A DNA stretch of 48,715 nucleotides. It comes from Clostridia bacterium. Its GTDB lineage: Bacteria > Bacillota > Clostridia > Oscillospirales > Acutalibacteraceae. The DNA lies in assembly GCA_017937865.1 (NCBI GenBank), contig JAGBCU010000002.1, positions 1 to 48,715 on the forward strand, written 5' to 3'. A program made the translations under genes and the position numbers. The number at the start of each line of letters is the position of its first letter. The stretch's first letter is position 1. Below, one piece after another: positions 33,656 through 42,630 of this stretch. The notes under the pieces were generated by a model, which searched no databases, was not told where the DNA came from, and worked only from the letters and a program-made list of their open reading frames with translations.

Positions 33656-34604
33656 CAATATCACCTCTGTCATCTTCGTTATTTATGTTCTCTGCCCCCT
33701 CAGCAGAATCATCGTCAGCATTATTACTCTTATTTTTATTCTTTGAAAATTTCTTTAAAAAGCTCTTTTTTGAAGCATCCTCATCGTTCATACGTGGAAT
33801 AAGCTCACCTAAAAGAATTTCTCTCAACTCACCGTTTGAAACATCTCTCTGAAGCACACCGTTAATCGCAACAGAAACTGAGCCTGTTTCTTCTGAAACG
33901 ACAACCACAACAGCATCACTTTGCTCACTCATACCGATAGCTGCTCTGTGACGAGTGCCTAATTCGCTTGCAAGGTCTTTGTTCTGTGTTAAGGGAAGAA
34001 TACAGCCGGCTGCATGAACTCTGCCGTCTCTTACGATAACGGCTCCGTCGTGAAGTGCAGAATTTTTAAAGAACAAGCTGTTGAAAATTTCCGGTGATGA
34101 TTTAGCATCAAGCACTGTACCTGAATTTATTATATCTTTAAGAGGTGTTTCTTTCTCAAATACGACAAGAGCACCCGTTTTGCTTTCGCTCATCTCGCTT
34201 GTTGATTTACAGAAGTCATTAATAAGATTTGAAACCTCTTCATTAAAGGCTTTATTTGCTCTGAAGCCAAGGAATGAAAAATCAGTGATTGAACGTCTGC
34301 CGAATTTTTCAAGCATATTTCTAAGCTCAGGTGAAAACAAAACAACTGCAATTAAAAGTCCGTTTTCAATAAGCGGTCGCATAAGATATTCGCTTGCTTC
34401 CATTTCGAGAAAGTTGATAACGATATACACAACAACAAGGAAAATCAAGCCCTTGATAACCTGAAACGTTCTTGAACCACGAATAATTCGAATACCCTCG
34501 TAAATGATAAAAGTAACAAGTAAGATGTCTAATAAGTCTGATAAAAAATCAAAGCTCATCAAAGCACCTGAAATTTTATCCAACAAGCTTAATGTACCTT
34601 CCAT
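33645..34604 (-). CDS. cdaA: Diadenylate cyclase (c-di-AMP synthase)
   Basis: 319 residues. Three N-terminal transmembrane helices (about 20-95) precede the DAC domain with its two catalytic motifs, D186-G-A188 (LHDGAVI) and R218-H-R220 (GTRHRAAIG). It makes c-di-AMP from two ATP. The C-terminal 40 residues are a Lys-rich then strongly acidic extension beyond the usual end. A good extended -10 promoter lies at 34686. It starts the cdaA-cdaR-lipoprotein-two-component operon that reads on to rluB. Confidence 0.97.
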   Translation of the reverse strand: MEGTLSLLDKISGALMSFDFLSDLLDILLVTFIIYEGIRIIRGSRTFQVIKGLIFLVVVYIVINFLEMEASEYLMRPLIENGLLIAVVLFSPELRNMLEKFGRRSITDFSFLGFRANKAFNEEVSNLINDFCKSTSEMSESKTGALVVFEKETPLKDIINSGTVLDAKSSPEIFNSLFFKNSALHDGAVIVRDGRVHAAGCILPLTQNKDLASELGTRHRAAIGMSEQSDAVVVVVSEETGSVSVAINGVLQRDVSNGELREILLGELIPRMNDEDASKKSFLKKFSKNKNKSNNADDDSAEGAENINNEDDRGDIDEE

Positions 34605-34685
34605 TTTGCCACCGCCTTCGTAAACTTTACGTGTGAAAAAACAAAAACAACTGCTTATTCACACATTTTTACCCAATATATTGTA

Positions 34686-34714
34686 ATTATATCATATAAA
34701 ATACTAAAATGCAA
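34686..34714 (-). promoter_or_regulatory. Extended -10 promoter for the cdaA operon
   Basis: TATAAT (34691-34686) with an upstream TGA forming TGnTATAAT, and a weak TTGCAT -35 at 17 bases. The -35 lies inside the 3' end of the cysteine desulfurase gene. Confidence 0.65.
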
Positions 34715-35840
34715 TTTTTCTTACTAAAATTAACAGATTTTTTATATCTTTTTCGTCAGTCATAAACGAGGGTGAAATTCTAACCCCTCCTACCTTTTCA
34801 GTTCCGTAAAATTTATGAGCTAACGGTGAACAATGAAAACCGCCTCTAACAGCAAAACCGTTATCGTTTAAAACAGATGAAACGTACTCACTATGATAGT
34901 CTTTTACGTTAAAGGTTACTATCGGTGCAAGCTTTTTTCTATTATAATTTTCTCTGTAGAGCTTCACGTTTTCAACTTCCTTTAAGCCGTTAAATAAAAG
35001 CTCACACAAGTCACTTTCCCTTTGAAAAACCTCGTCGATTCCGATACTTTCAAGAATTTCTACACCCTCTCTTAACCCGCAAATTCCGAGCACATTTAAA
35101 GTGCCGCTCTCTAGTCTTTCAGGGTATTCACGGGGTTGAGAATAATCAAAAGATGAAGTGCCGGTGCCACCCTGCACAATAGGGTTAAACTGTAAATTTT
35201 TATGAAGCAAGGCACCTGTTCCCATCGGTCCTAAAAGGCCTTTGTGACCCGGTACGCAAAGGCAATCTATACCCATTGCTTTCATATCCAGCTTTATTAC
35301 CCCTGCTCCTTGAGCACCGTCAACAAAAAACAACGCACCGTTTTTATGAGCTATTTCTGCCAACTTTTTCAAAGGTAAAATATTTCCAAACACGTTTGAA
35401 ACAGAAGTCACAACGCAAAGTCTTGTATTTTTTCTGAATACTTTACGGAAACTATCCAATAAAATCTCTTCATTTTCATCTGCTCGAAACACTGAAAAAT
35501 CAGCAATTCCCGCTGTTTTCAAAGCGTATACGGGACGTAAAACAGAGTTGTGCTCCAACGAGGAAATAACAATATGGTCACCTTTTTTTACAATACCTTT
35601 AATTGCGGTATTTAAAGCATAAGTGCAGTTGCTGAAAAATGACACGTATTCACTACCGTAGCCGTTAAAAAAATCATTTAATTTAGTTCTCGTTAAGAAC
35701 ACTTCTTCTGCAGTTTTTACAGAGAAATCATAACCGCTTCTACCCGGATTTGCTCCATAAAAAACCATTGAATTTTTAACAGTCTCTATAACCTCGGCAG
35801 GCTTTGGATAAGACGTGGCGGCATTATCAAGATAAATCAT
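34704..35840 (-). CDS. PLP-dependent cysteine desulfurase-like enzyme
   Basis: 378 residues, class V aminotransferase fold. The N-terminal MIYLDNAATSYPKPAEV, the PLP lysine in VPGHKGLLGPMG, and the C-terminal RGGFHCSPLAHKF with the probable catalytic cysteine are present. It would remove S (or Se) from Cys or Sec. No iron-sulfur scaffold gene is adjacent. It overlaps the DUF3343 gene by 4 bases (ATGA); pairing of this type of desulfurase with DUF3343 proteins is common in Clostridia and has been linked to selenium or sulfur handling, which is only suggestive here. Confidence 0.9.
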   Translation of the reverse strand: MIYLDNAATSYPKPAEVIETVKNSMVFYGANPGRSGYDFSVKTAEEVFLTRTKLNDFFNGYGSEYVSFFSNCTYALNTAIKGIVKKGDHIVISSLEHNSVLRPVYALKTAGIADFSVFRADENEEILLDSFRKVFRKNTRLCVVTSVSNVFGNILPLKKLAEIAHKNGALFFVDGAQGAGVIKLDMKAMGIDCLCVPGHKGLLGPMGTGALLHKNLQFNPIVQGGTGTSSFDYSQPREYPERLESGTLNVLGICGLREGVEILESIGIDEVFQRESDLCELLFNGLKEVENVKLYRENYNRKKLAPIVTFNVKDYHSEYVSSVLNDNGFAVRGGFHCSPLAHKFYGTEKVGGVRISPSFMTDEKDIKNLLILVRKIAF

Positions 35841-36067
35841 AAAACATCACCTAAATCAACGGTTCCAAGCACCTTTACACCGTTATTTTTCAATATATTC
35901 AAGCATCTTTTATCCATATTGTTTACATAAATAACATACCCGCACCCCTCATCGTTTTCCGGATGAGGATTGCGGGTCAAGTAGGCTTTATATCCGTTTT
36001 TTTGTAAAATTTCCCGCCCCTTCATAGCATAAGTTACAGAGGCGACTTTAATACCTTTTTTACTCAT
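35837..36067 (-). CDS. DUF3343 small protein
   Basis: 76 residues from the ATG at 36067, chosen because GGAAGGG lies 8 bases upstream; an in-frame start further upstream falls in the structured leader. The family pattern KVASVTYAMKGREILQKNG and GCGYVIYV is visible, with one conserved cysteine in EGCGY. A putative sulfur or selenium carrier, though this is not established. It is coupled to the downstream desulfurase gene. Confidence 0.85.
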   Translation of the reverse strand: MSKKGIKVASVTYAMKGREILQKNGYKAYLTRNPHPENDEGCGYVIYVNNMDKRCLNILKNNGVKVLGTVDLGDVL

Positions 36068-36070
36068 AAA

Positions 36071-36137
36071 AAGACCCTTCCGTATTAAGTTCGGGCAGTT
36101 GACAAGCACTGCTCTTTACATAATATGCAAGGGTCTT
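36071..36137 (-). promoter_or_regulatory. Structured leader of the DUF3343-desulfurase pair
   Basis: AAGACCCTT (minus strand, 36137-36129) can pair over 9 bp with AAGGGTCTT (36079-36071), which contains the DUF3343 ribosome binding site and is followed by more T residues. Inside lies a second hairpin, GCAGT-8 bases-ACTGC. The structure could act as an attenuator terminator or hide the ribosome binding site. Confidence 0.45.
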
Positions 36138-36156
36138 AAGGTTGTTTACTTTTAAA

Positions 36157-36633
36157 TTATTTACTTTCAATAAGGCATACACAGTGGGCGGAAATACCTT
36201 CTTTTCTACCCGTAAAGCCAAGCTTTTCTTCGGTTGTTGCTTTAACGTTTACAAAGTCAACGTCAACCTTTAAAGCATCGGCTATATTTTGCCTCATTTG
36301 CCGGATATAAGGCGCCATTTTCGGTGCTTGTGCAATAACGGTAGCATCAATATTATTAACCGTGTAACCTTTTGAATTTATAAGATTAACAACTCTTTCT
36401 AAAAGCATAAGGCTATTTGCACCTTTATATTGAGGGTCTGTATCAGGGAAATGCTTACCTATATCTCCTAAAGCAGCCGCACCTAAAAGGCTATCAGAAA
36501 TAGCGTGCAAAAGTACGTCGGCATCTGAATGGCCTAAAAGACCTTTTTCATAGGGAATTTCAACTCCGCCGATAATACATTTTCTATTATCGGAAAAAGC
36601 ATGAACGTCGTAACCGTGACCGATTCTTAACAT
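36157..36633 (-). CDS. ispF: 2-C-methyl-D-erythritol 2,4-cyclodiphosphate synthase
   Basis: 158 residues, normal length, MEP isoprenoid pathway. Metal ligands are D8 and H10 (GHGYDVHAF) and H42 equivalent in [13 protein letters not shown]; the C-terminal [19 protein letters not shown] is complete. AAGGTGATG precedes the ATG. ispD, its usual neighbour, is not in the window. It lies between the aminotransferase and DUF3343 genes. Confidence 0.97.
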   Translation of the reverse strand: MLRIGHGYDVHAFSDNRKCIIGGVEIPYEKGLLGHSDADVLLHAISDSLLGAAALGDIGKHFPDTDPQYKGANSLMLLERVVNLINSKGYTVNNIDATVIAQAPKMAPYIRQMRQNIADALKVDVDFVNVKATTEEKLGFTGRKEGISAHCVCLIESK

Positions 36634-36642
36634 AGCATCACC

Positions 36643-37911
36643 TTATTTACAAAGCTCTTCAAGACAAGCGAGTTTAACAGAAACAGTCAAAACCTTAACT
36701 GCTTTCATAAGAACCTCAGGTGTGGGGAAGGTTGGCGCAATACGGATATTACTGTCAGAGGGGTCCTTACCGTAAGGGAAGGTTGCGCCAACGTTAGTTA
36801 AGGTTACACCTGCATCTTTACAAAGAACACCGACTCTTGATGCACTACCGCCTGTAACGTCAAGGCTGATGAAATAACCGCCGTTAGGCACGTTCCATTC
36901 AGCAATACCAAGACCGTTAAGGTCAGAATTAAGCGTATCCAAAACCGCATCAAACTTAGGTTTAAGAATCTTTGCGTGAAGCTTCATATGCTCTTTAATC
37001 CCGTCAACATTCTTGAAGAATTTAACGTGACGAAGCATATTAACCTTATCGTAGCTTATAGACTGAATTGTAAGCCTTTTAAGAATAACTTTAATATTAT
37101 CAACAGATGAAACAAGACAAGCTACACCCGCACCGGGGTAAGAAATCTTTGAAGTTGAAGCAACCTCAATTACCATATTTGCATTTCTTTCCGGAAGCAC
37201 GTCGAAAATATTAACAAGCTCGTCAGTTGTATCTGTTAAATCATGAACGCAGTAAGCATTATCCCAGATAATTCTGAAATCATTAGCCGCAGGCGTAAGA
37301 TTTGCGATTCTCTTAACAGTTTCTGCAGAAAAAGTTATGCCCTGAGGGTTAGAATATTTAGGAACGCAGAACATACCCTTAACTGAAGAATCCTTAACAG
37401 CTTCTTCAATAGCATCCATATCGGGACCCGCTGAAGTCATAGGGATATTTATCATTTCAATTCCGAAGAATTCGCAAATTGCAAAATGGCGGTCATAACC
37501 GGGACAGGGGCAAAGGAATTTAACCTTACCCTGCTGAGCCCAAGGAGTAAAGCCTGCACCGTTATACATACACTGTGAAACGAAGTCAAACATCATTGAA
37601 AGACTTGAGTTACCGCCGACTATAACGTTTTCGGGTTTAACGTCTAAAAGGTCTGCAAAAAGCTTTTTGCATTCAGGGATACCGTCAAGAAGGCCGTAGT
37701 TTCTAACGTCAACACCTGACTCACATTTAAAATCACCGTCATCAAAAACCTTAAGCATACCGTCGGATATGTCAAGCTGGTCAGAACCCGGCTTACCTCT
37801 TGACATATCTATTGAAAGCCCCTGAGCCTTCAGAGATTCATATTCAGCCTTAACTGAGCTTAACTCTGCCTGAAGCTCTTCACAGGACATAGAACTATAT
37901 AATTTTGCCAT
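36643..37911 (-). CDS. Aspartate aminotransferase, PF12897 (class I/II fold) type
   Basis: 422 residues. The N-terminal LSIDMSRGKPGSDQLDIS and YGLLDGIPECKKLFA are diagnostic of the PF12897 aminotransferases, a subgroup shown in corynebacteria to be aspartate aminotransferases. The PLP lysine lies in STSKISYPGAG and the carboxylate-binding Arg in SNIRIAPTFP near the C-terminus. GTGGAGTG precedes the ATG. It is 16 bases downstream of asnS; making aspartate beside an asparaginyl-tRNA synthetase is a sensible but unproven pairing. Confidence 0.93.
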   Translation of the reverse strand: MAKLYSSMSCEELQAELSSVKAEYESLKAQGLSIDMSRGKPGSDQLDISDGMLKVFDDGDFKCESGVDVRNYGLLDGIPECKKLFADLLDVKPENVIVGGNSSLSMMFDFVSQCMYNGAGFTPWAQQGKVKFLCPCPGYDRHFAICEFFGIEMINIPMTSAGPDMDAIEEAVKDSSVKGMFCVPKYSNPQGITFSAETVKRIANLTPAANDFRIIWDNAYCVHDLTDTTDELVNIFDVLPERNANMVIEVASTSKISYPGAGVACLVSSVDNIKVILKRLTIQSISYDKVNMLRHVKFFKNVDGIKEHMKLHAKILKPKFDAVLDTLNSDLNGLGIAEWNVPNGGYFISLDVTGGSASRVGVLCKDAGVTLTNVGATFPYGKDPSDSNIRIAPTFPTPEVLMKAVKVLTVSVKLACLEELCK

Positions 37912-37927
37912 ATAAACACTCCACTAA

Positions 37928-39322
37928 TTAAAAATCGGCTGTGCCGGTTGTTCTGGGGAAAGGAAGAACGTCACGGATATTTGAGATACCCGTCATATAC
38001 ATAATAAGTCTTTCAAAACCAAGACCGAAGCCTGCGTGATGAGTACCGCCGTATCTACGGAGGTCAAGGTACCACCAATAATCCTCTTCCTTAAGGCCAA
38101 GCTCTTTAATACGAGCTGTAAGAACATCAAGTCTTTCTTCTCTCTGGCTACCGCCGATAATTTCACCGATACCCATAACGAGAAGGTCAGCTGCAGCAAC
38201 GGTTTTACCGTCGTCGTTAAGTCGCATATAGAAAGCTTTGATTTCCTTAGGATAATCTGTAACGAAAACAGGCTTTTTGAATACAACCTCAGTAAGATAT
38301 CTTTCATGCTCAGTCTGAAGGTCGCAACCCCAGTAAGCCTTGAATTCGAAATTATCGTTATTTTTCTCAAGCTCTTTAACTGCATCAGTATAGGTTACTC
38401 TTGCAAAGTCAGAATTTGCAACGGTTGTAAGTCTTTCAATAAGACCCTTATCAATAAATTTATTACAGAATTCAAGCTCTTGTGAGCAATTTTCAAGAAC
38501 GTATTTGATAACGTATTTGATCATATCTTCTGCAAGGTCCATATCATCAGCAAGGTCTGCAAAAGCGATTTCGGGCTCTATCATCCAGAATTCTGCAGCG
38601 TGTCTTTGAGTATATGAACGCTCTGCACGGAAGGTAGGACCGAAGGTATAAATCTTGCCGAAGGACTGAGCCATAATTTCGCCTTCAAGCTGACCTGAAA
38701 CAGTAAGGAAAGCAGGCTTGCCGAAGAAATCCTGAGAATAATCAACCTTACCGTCTTCAGTGGTAGGAACATTGTCAAGATCAAATGAGGTTACACGGAA
38801 CATTTCGCCTGCACCCTCACAGTCGCTACAGGAAATGAGAGGAGTATGAGCATACATAAAGCCTCTTTCCTGGAAAAATTTATGAATAGCGAAAGCTGCT
38901 ACAGAACGTACTCTGAAAGCTGCAGAATAAGTATTTGCACGAGGACGAAGATGACCTACAGTTCTGAGGTATTCAAGAGTATGACGTTTTTTCTGCAAGG
39001 GGTAATCAGGAGTAGATTCACCCTCAATTATAATTTCAGTAGCATTAATCTCAAAAGGCTGAGCTGCTTCAGGAGTAAGAATAAGATTACCCTTTACGAT
39101 AACAGCAGCACCAACGTTAATTTTACAAATCTCTTTAAAGTTAGAAATCTTTGCATCCTCAAAAACAACCTGTAACCCCTTGAAGCAACCGCCGTCGTTA
39201 ATTTCAAGGAAGCCTATTGCTTTTGATGACCTTTGGGTTTTAACCCAACCGCAAACGGTAATTTCGCCGTTTGCAAACTGCTCTGAATTTTTGTAAAGTT
39301 GAGCAATTTCAACACGTTTCAT
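37928..39322 (-). CDS. asnS: Asparaginyl-tRNA synthetase
   Basis: 464 residues. An N-terminal OB-fold anticodon-binding domain (about 15-105) and a class II catalytic core with motif 2 [21 protein letters not shown] and motif 3 [11 protein letters not shown]. The AsnS rather than AspS assignment rests on overall length and on the HxAEFWMxEPE motif. TTGGAGGA precedes the ATG. A strong promoter lies about 75 bases upstream; no T-box leader fits in between. Confidence 0.96.
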   Translation of the reverse strand: MKRVEIAQLYKNSEQFANGEITVCGWVKTQRSSKAIGFLEINDGGCFKGLQVVFEDAKISNFKEICKINVGAAVIVKGNLILTPEAAQPFEINATEIIIEGESTPDYPLQKKRHTLEYLRTVGHLRPRANTYSAAFRVRSVAAFAIHKFFQERGFMYAHTPLISCSDCEGAGEMFRVTSFDLDNVPTTEDGKVDYSQDFFGKPAFLTVSGQLEGEIMAQSFGKIYTFGPTFRAERSYTQRHAAEFWMIEPEIAFADLADDMDLAEDMIKYVIKYVLENCSQELEFCNKFIDKGLIERLTTVANSDFARVTYTDAVKELEKNNDNFEFKAYWGCDLQTEHERYLTEVVFKKPVFVTDYPKEIKAFYMRLNDDGKTVAAADLLVMGIGEIIGGSQREERLDVLTARIKELGLKEEDYWWYLDLRRYGGTHHAGFGLGFERLIMYMTGISNIRDVLPFPRTTGTADF

Positions 39323-39394
39323 GTTATTTCCTCCAAAAACCGTTTCAAAAAGAATCGGTTAAAAATTTACATAGTAATTCAATATACGAAGTGC

Positions 39395-39423
39395 ATTATA
39401 TCAAAAAGAAAAAGGTTTGTAAA
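39395..39423 (-). promoter_or_regulatory. Sigma-A promoter of asnS
   Basis: TTTACA (39423-39418), 17 bases, TATAAT (39400-39395) with an upstream TGA giving an extended -10. It probably drives asnS through the cysteine desulfurase gene. Confidence 0.85.
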
Positions 39424-39572
39424 CTGTTTTTAGCTATATATTGTTAAATTTTTCTATAATTAAGATAATCATATACCGATGTATCGAAAGCATTGTAAAC
39501 TATCTTGCATTTCTAAAAAATTAAAATAATCACGATTAAGCTTTTCTTCACCGAAATTAAACCTAATACGTC

Positions 39573-39656
39573 AGAGAACTACCCACCACCATTGCCTATA
39601 GCAATGGTCCCCCTCCCTATTTGCCAACGGCAAACAGGGATGTAAAGCTTCGCTAT
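39573..39656. repeat. Dispersed two-hairpin repeat, copy A
   Basis: An 84-bp unit sharing its frame with 47508-47592. Hairpin 1 is ACCATTGC-CTATA-GCAATGGT (39588-39608). Hairpin 2 is CCCT-A-TTTGCC-AAC-GGCAAA-C-AGGG (39615-39639). The flanks AGAGAACTACCC and GGGATG...AGCTTCGCTAT are shared with copy B. Differences between copies within stems are compensatory. Confidence 0.8.
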
Positions 39657-39703
39657 ATTTTAACTTCTGCAAAGTTTATCACCGGCAACTCTCAACAATA
39701 TTT

Positions 39704-39722
39704 TTTACAATTTAATTGTAAA
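39704..39722. promoter_or_regulatory. 19-bp perfect palindrome over the flavoprotein promoter
   Basis: TTTACAATT-T-AATTGTAAA overlaps the -35 hexamer (39716-39721). It is a likely operator for a dimeric repressor that I cannot identify; it does not fit the PerR, Fur or Rex consensus sequences I know. Confidence 0.5.
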
Positions 39723-39744
39723 TTCATAAAAAGTATTGTATAAT
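39716..39744 (+). promoter_or_regulatory. Promoter of the flavoprotein pair
   Basis: TTGTAA (39716-39721), 17 bases, perfect TATAAT (39739-39744), 50 bases before the start codon at 39794. Confidence 0.8.
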
Positions 39745-39793
39745 ATAAGTTCATTATATGTTTTGTCTGTTCTTTTGTTAAGGGGTGAATGCT

Positions 39794-40999
39794 TTGGGTA
39801 AAAGATTAGCTGTTGTCGGCGGTGGTGCTTCGGGGCTTTGTGCGGCTATTGAGGCTCGTTTTGAAAATCCTGATATTGATATAACAATATTCGAAAAAAT
39901 GAATAAACCCTGCAAAAAAATTCTGGCAACCGGTAACGGAAGATGTAACTTTTCTAACAAAGATTTATCCCCTGCTCATTTTTACGGTGACAAAGGATTT
40001 TTACGTGATTTATTAACTTCACCATTTGCTGATTCCGAAGGCTTTTTCCGTTCTTTAGGCATATTGTCATACGAAGAGGATGAAAGGCTTTACCCCCGTT
40101 CACAGCAAGCCTCTACAATAAAAGATGCTTTGGTTAATAAGGCTATTTCCGATGGGGTTATTATTAAAACAGATTGTGCCGTTACCGAAATAAAAAAGAA
40201 TAAATATTCTTTTTTTATAAACGGCGAAGAATTTGACGCAGTTATTATCTGCGGTGGCGGTAAGGCTTCGTCAGTTCACGGCTCCGACGGCTCTTGCTAC
40301 AAGCTGTTAACCGATTTTGGTCACACACTCACTTCCCTTCACCCTGCTCTTTGCGGTTTAACCGTAGGTGATAAGGATTTAAACTTATTAAAAGGCGTAA
40401 GGGCAGAATGTGAAGCAAGGCTTTATTCGGGCAATACTCTTTTGGGCTGTGAAAATGGCGAAATACAGTTTAACGATAAGGCAATTTCGGGTATACCGAT
40501 TATGAATCTTTCTCACCTTTGCGAGAACAAGAAAAATTTATACGTCAGCCTTGATTTATGCCCCGAGATAGACGAAAAAGAGCTTACGGAGCATATTAAA
40601 TCATCCGCTACCAACTCTGAAAATATTGAATTTGAGGTTGTGCTTAACGGAATAGTTAATTTAAAGTTAGGATACGCTCTTATGAACAGATGCTTTATAA
40701 AGCCTAAAACGATGTGTGGTAATATCAGTAATCAACAAATTAAAAACGTTGTTTCAATGCTCAAAGCCTTTGAAATCAATATAAATTCCACAAAGGGCTT
40801 TGACTCTGCTCAGGTTACAAAGGGCGGTATAAAAACAGATGAAATTTCATCAAAAACAATGATGTCAAAAATTGTTGACGGTATTTTCGTTTGCGGCGAA
40901 ATACTTGATATTCACGGTGACTGTGGCGGCTATAATTTACATTTAGCCTGGACAACGGGAAGAATTGCAGGCTCATCTGCAGGAAGTTTTTTGAAATAA
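39794..40999 (+). CDS. HI0933/BaiN-family flavoprotein oxidoreductase
   Basis: 401 residues from TTG 39794, chosen because AAGGGGTG lies 6 bases upstream, giving MGKRLAVVGGGASGLCAA; a GTG at 39785 overlaps that site. The FAD-binding GGGASG is at the N-terminus, ATGNGRCNFSN is the family signature, and the C-terminal GGIKTDEI...VDGIFVCGEILDIHGDCGGYNLHLAWTTGR completes the FAD site. BaiN-type enzymes reduce steroid or other unsaturated substrates, but most members are uncharacterised. It is co-directional with a second flavoprotein gene 9 bases downstream. Confidence 0.92.
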   Translation: MGKRLAVVGGGASGLCAAIEARFENPDIDITIFEKMNKPCKKILATGNGRCNFSNKDLSPAHFYGDKGFLRDLLTSPFADSEGFFRSLGILSYEEDERLYPRSQQASTIKDALVNKAISDGVIIKTDCAVTEIKKNKYSFFINGEEFDAVIICGGGKASSVHGSDGSCYKLLTDFGHTLTSLHPALCGLTVGDKDLNLLKGVRAECEARLYSGNTLLGCENGEIQFNDKAISGIPIMNLSHLCENKKNLYVSLDLCPEIDEKELTEHIKSSATNSENIEFEVVLNGIVNLKLGYALMNRCFIKPKTMCGNISNQQIKNVVSMLKAFEININSTKGFDSAQVTKGGIKTDEISSKTMMSKIVDGIFVCGEILDIHGDCGGYNLHLAWTTGRIAGSSAGSFLK

Positions 41000-41008
41000 G
41001 GAATAAAA

Positions 41009-42607
41009 ATGATACGGATTAACGAAATTAAAATGCCGTTAGGCTGTACCGAGGAAGAGGTAAAGCAAGCAACGGCAAAGGCTCTTAAAATTAAAGAAAG
41101 TGATATAAAAGCTTTTTCTTTAGCAAGAAGGTCTATTGACTCACGAAAAAAGGATAACATTATTCTTGTTTATTCGGCTGAGATTGAAACCGACCTTGAC
41201 GAAGAAAGAGTTGTAGCACCTTTCCCCCAAAACAAAGCCTTTGTTACAAAAAAATATGAATATATTTTACCCGAAGTAAAACGACCTTTCCCCTTAAGAC
41301 CTGTCATTGCGGGCTTTGGTCCTGCGGGTATGTTTGCGGCTTTAACGCTTGCTAAAGCAGGCTTAAGACCTATAGTGCTTGAAAGAGGCTCTGCAGTTGA
41401 AGAAAGAACAAAAGAGGTTGACATCTTCTGGACAACGAGAAAGCTTAACACCCAATCAAACGTACAGTTTGGCGAGGGCGGTGCAGGTACTTTTTCCGAC
41501 GGCAAGCTTACAACGGGTATAAAAGACGGAAGATGCCGTGAGGTTTTCTTGCGGTTTGCAGAATTCGGTGCACCAGAAGAGATTTTATACTCCGCTACCC
41601 CTCATATTGGTACGGATAAATTAAAAACAGTTGTTAAAAACCTTCGTGAAGAGGTTATACGTTTAGGCGGTGAAATTAAATTTAACACTCAGCTTGTTGA
41701 TATAATTACCGCAAACGGATTTGTTCAGGGCGTTACCTATAAAAACCCTGACGGTACAACAACCGATATTGAAACCGATGCTCTTATTCTTGCGGTCGGT
41801 CACTCGGCAAGAGATACATTTGAGCTTATTTATAAAAAAGGCTTGGAAATCATACAAAAGCCGTTCTCGGTTGGTACAAGAATCGAGCATCCGCAGGAGC
41901 ACATAAACAAAGCTCAATACGGAAAGCTTTGGAACTCTCCCCTTTTACCTGCGGCAGACTATAAATTAGCTTGTCATCCCCAGCACGGCAGAGGCTTATA
42001 CACCTTCTGTATGTGCCCCGGAGGTACCGTTGTTTCGGCATCCTCGGAAGAGGGCGGAATGGTAGTAAACGGAATGAGCGAATACGCCCGTGATAAAGAG
42101 AATGCAAACTGTGCTTTGCTTGTAGGAATCGAGCCACCATTTGAAAGCGACCATCCTCTTGCAGGTATGTATCTTCAAAGAGAAATTGAGCAAAAGGCAT
42201 TCAAGCTCGGCGGTGGTGACTATACCGCACCCGCTCAGCTTTTAGGCGATTTCCTAAAAAATCAGGCATCAACAAAATTAGGTGCTGTTAACCCCTCCTG
42301 CCCGACGGGTGTTAATATGACAGATATCCGCCTTGTTTTACCACAAAAGGTTACCGATACAATAGCAGGTGCAATTCAGGATTTTGATAACAAATTAAAC
42401 GGTTTTAATTTATACGATGCGGTGCTTACTGCTCCAGAATCAAGAAGCTCATCACCTATAAGAATTATAAGAGATGAGTTTTTCCAGGCCACAAGGCTTC
42501 GCGGTCTTTACCCCTCGGGCGAAGGTGCGGGCTACGCAGGCGGTATAGTTTCTGCGGCAGTTGACGGAATACGTTGTGCAGAAGCCGTTTTAAGCGGTGA
42601 ATATTAA
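41009..42607 (+). CDS. FAD-dependent dehydrogenase (COG2509 type)
   Basis: 532 residues. An N-terminal region (about 1-90) resembles a small ferredoxin-like domain, followed by the FAD site AGFGPAGMFAALTLAKAG near 98-115 and the family motif NVQFGEGGAGTFSDGKLTT near 147. The C-terminus ends YPSGEGAGYAGGIVSAAVDG, which closes the FAD pocket. Substrate is unknown. AAGGAA precedes the ATG. It is probably co-transcribed with the upstream flavoprotein; a terminator at 42631 follows. Confidence 0.92.
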   Translation: MIRINEIKMPLGCTEEEVKQATAKALKIKESDIKAFSLARRSIDSRKKDNIILVYSAEIETDLDEERVVAPFPQNKAFVTKKYEYILPEVKRPFPLRPVIAGFGPAGMFAALTLAKAGLRPIVLERGSAVEERTKEVDIFWTTRKLNTQSNVQFGEGGAGTFSDGKLTTGIKDGRCREVFLRFAEFGAPEEILYSATPHIGTDKLKTVVKNLREEVIRLGGEIKFNTQLVDIITANGFVQGVTYKNPDGTTTDIETDALILAVGHSARDTFELIYKKGLEIIQKPFSVGTRIEHPQEHINKAQYGKLWNSPLLPAADYKLACHPQHGRGLYTFCMCPGGTVVSASSEEGGMVVNGMSEYARDKENANCALLVGIEPPFESDHPLAGMYLQREIEQKAFKLGGGDYTAPAQLLGDFLKNQASTKLGAVNPSCPTGVNMTDIRLVLPQKVTDTIAGAIQDFDNKLNGFNLYDAVLTAPESRSSSPIRIIRDEFFQATRLRGLYPSGEGAGYAGGIVSAAVDGIRCAEAVLSGEY

Positions 42608-42630
42608 TAAATGAAAGTATATAAAACTTA

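Larger units (their letters stand above)
39323..39793. other. 470-bp divergent intergenic region
   Basis: It holds, from left to right, the asnS leader with a hairpin (39338-39360, AACCG/CGGTT), the asnS promoter (39395-39423), an AT-rich stretch without recognisable signals (39424-39572), the dispersed hairpin repeat (39573-39656), a 19-bp palindrome (39704-39722) and the promoter of the flavoprotein pair (39716-39744). No gene was found in it. Confidence 0.8.

Noticed and set aside
36068..36140. tRNA-like or selenocysteine-insertion element
   Set aside because: The inner hairpin has neither a cloverleaf nor a UGA codon nearby; the pairing pattern fits a leader attenuator better.
39323..39400. 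T-box leader before asnS
   Set aside because: The leader between promoter and start is only about 70 bases, too short for a T-box, and holds just one small hairpin; no T-box sequence element was seen.
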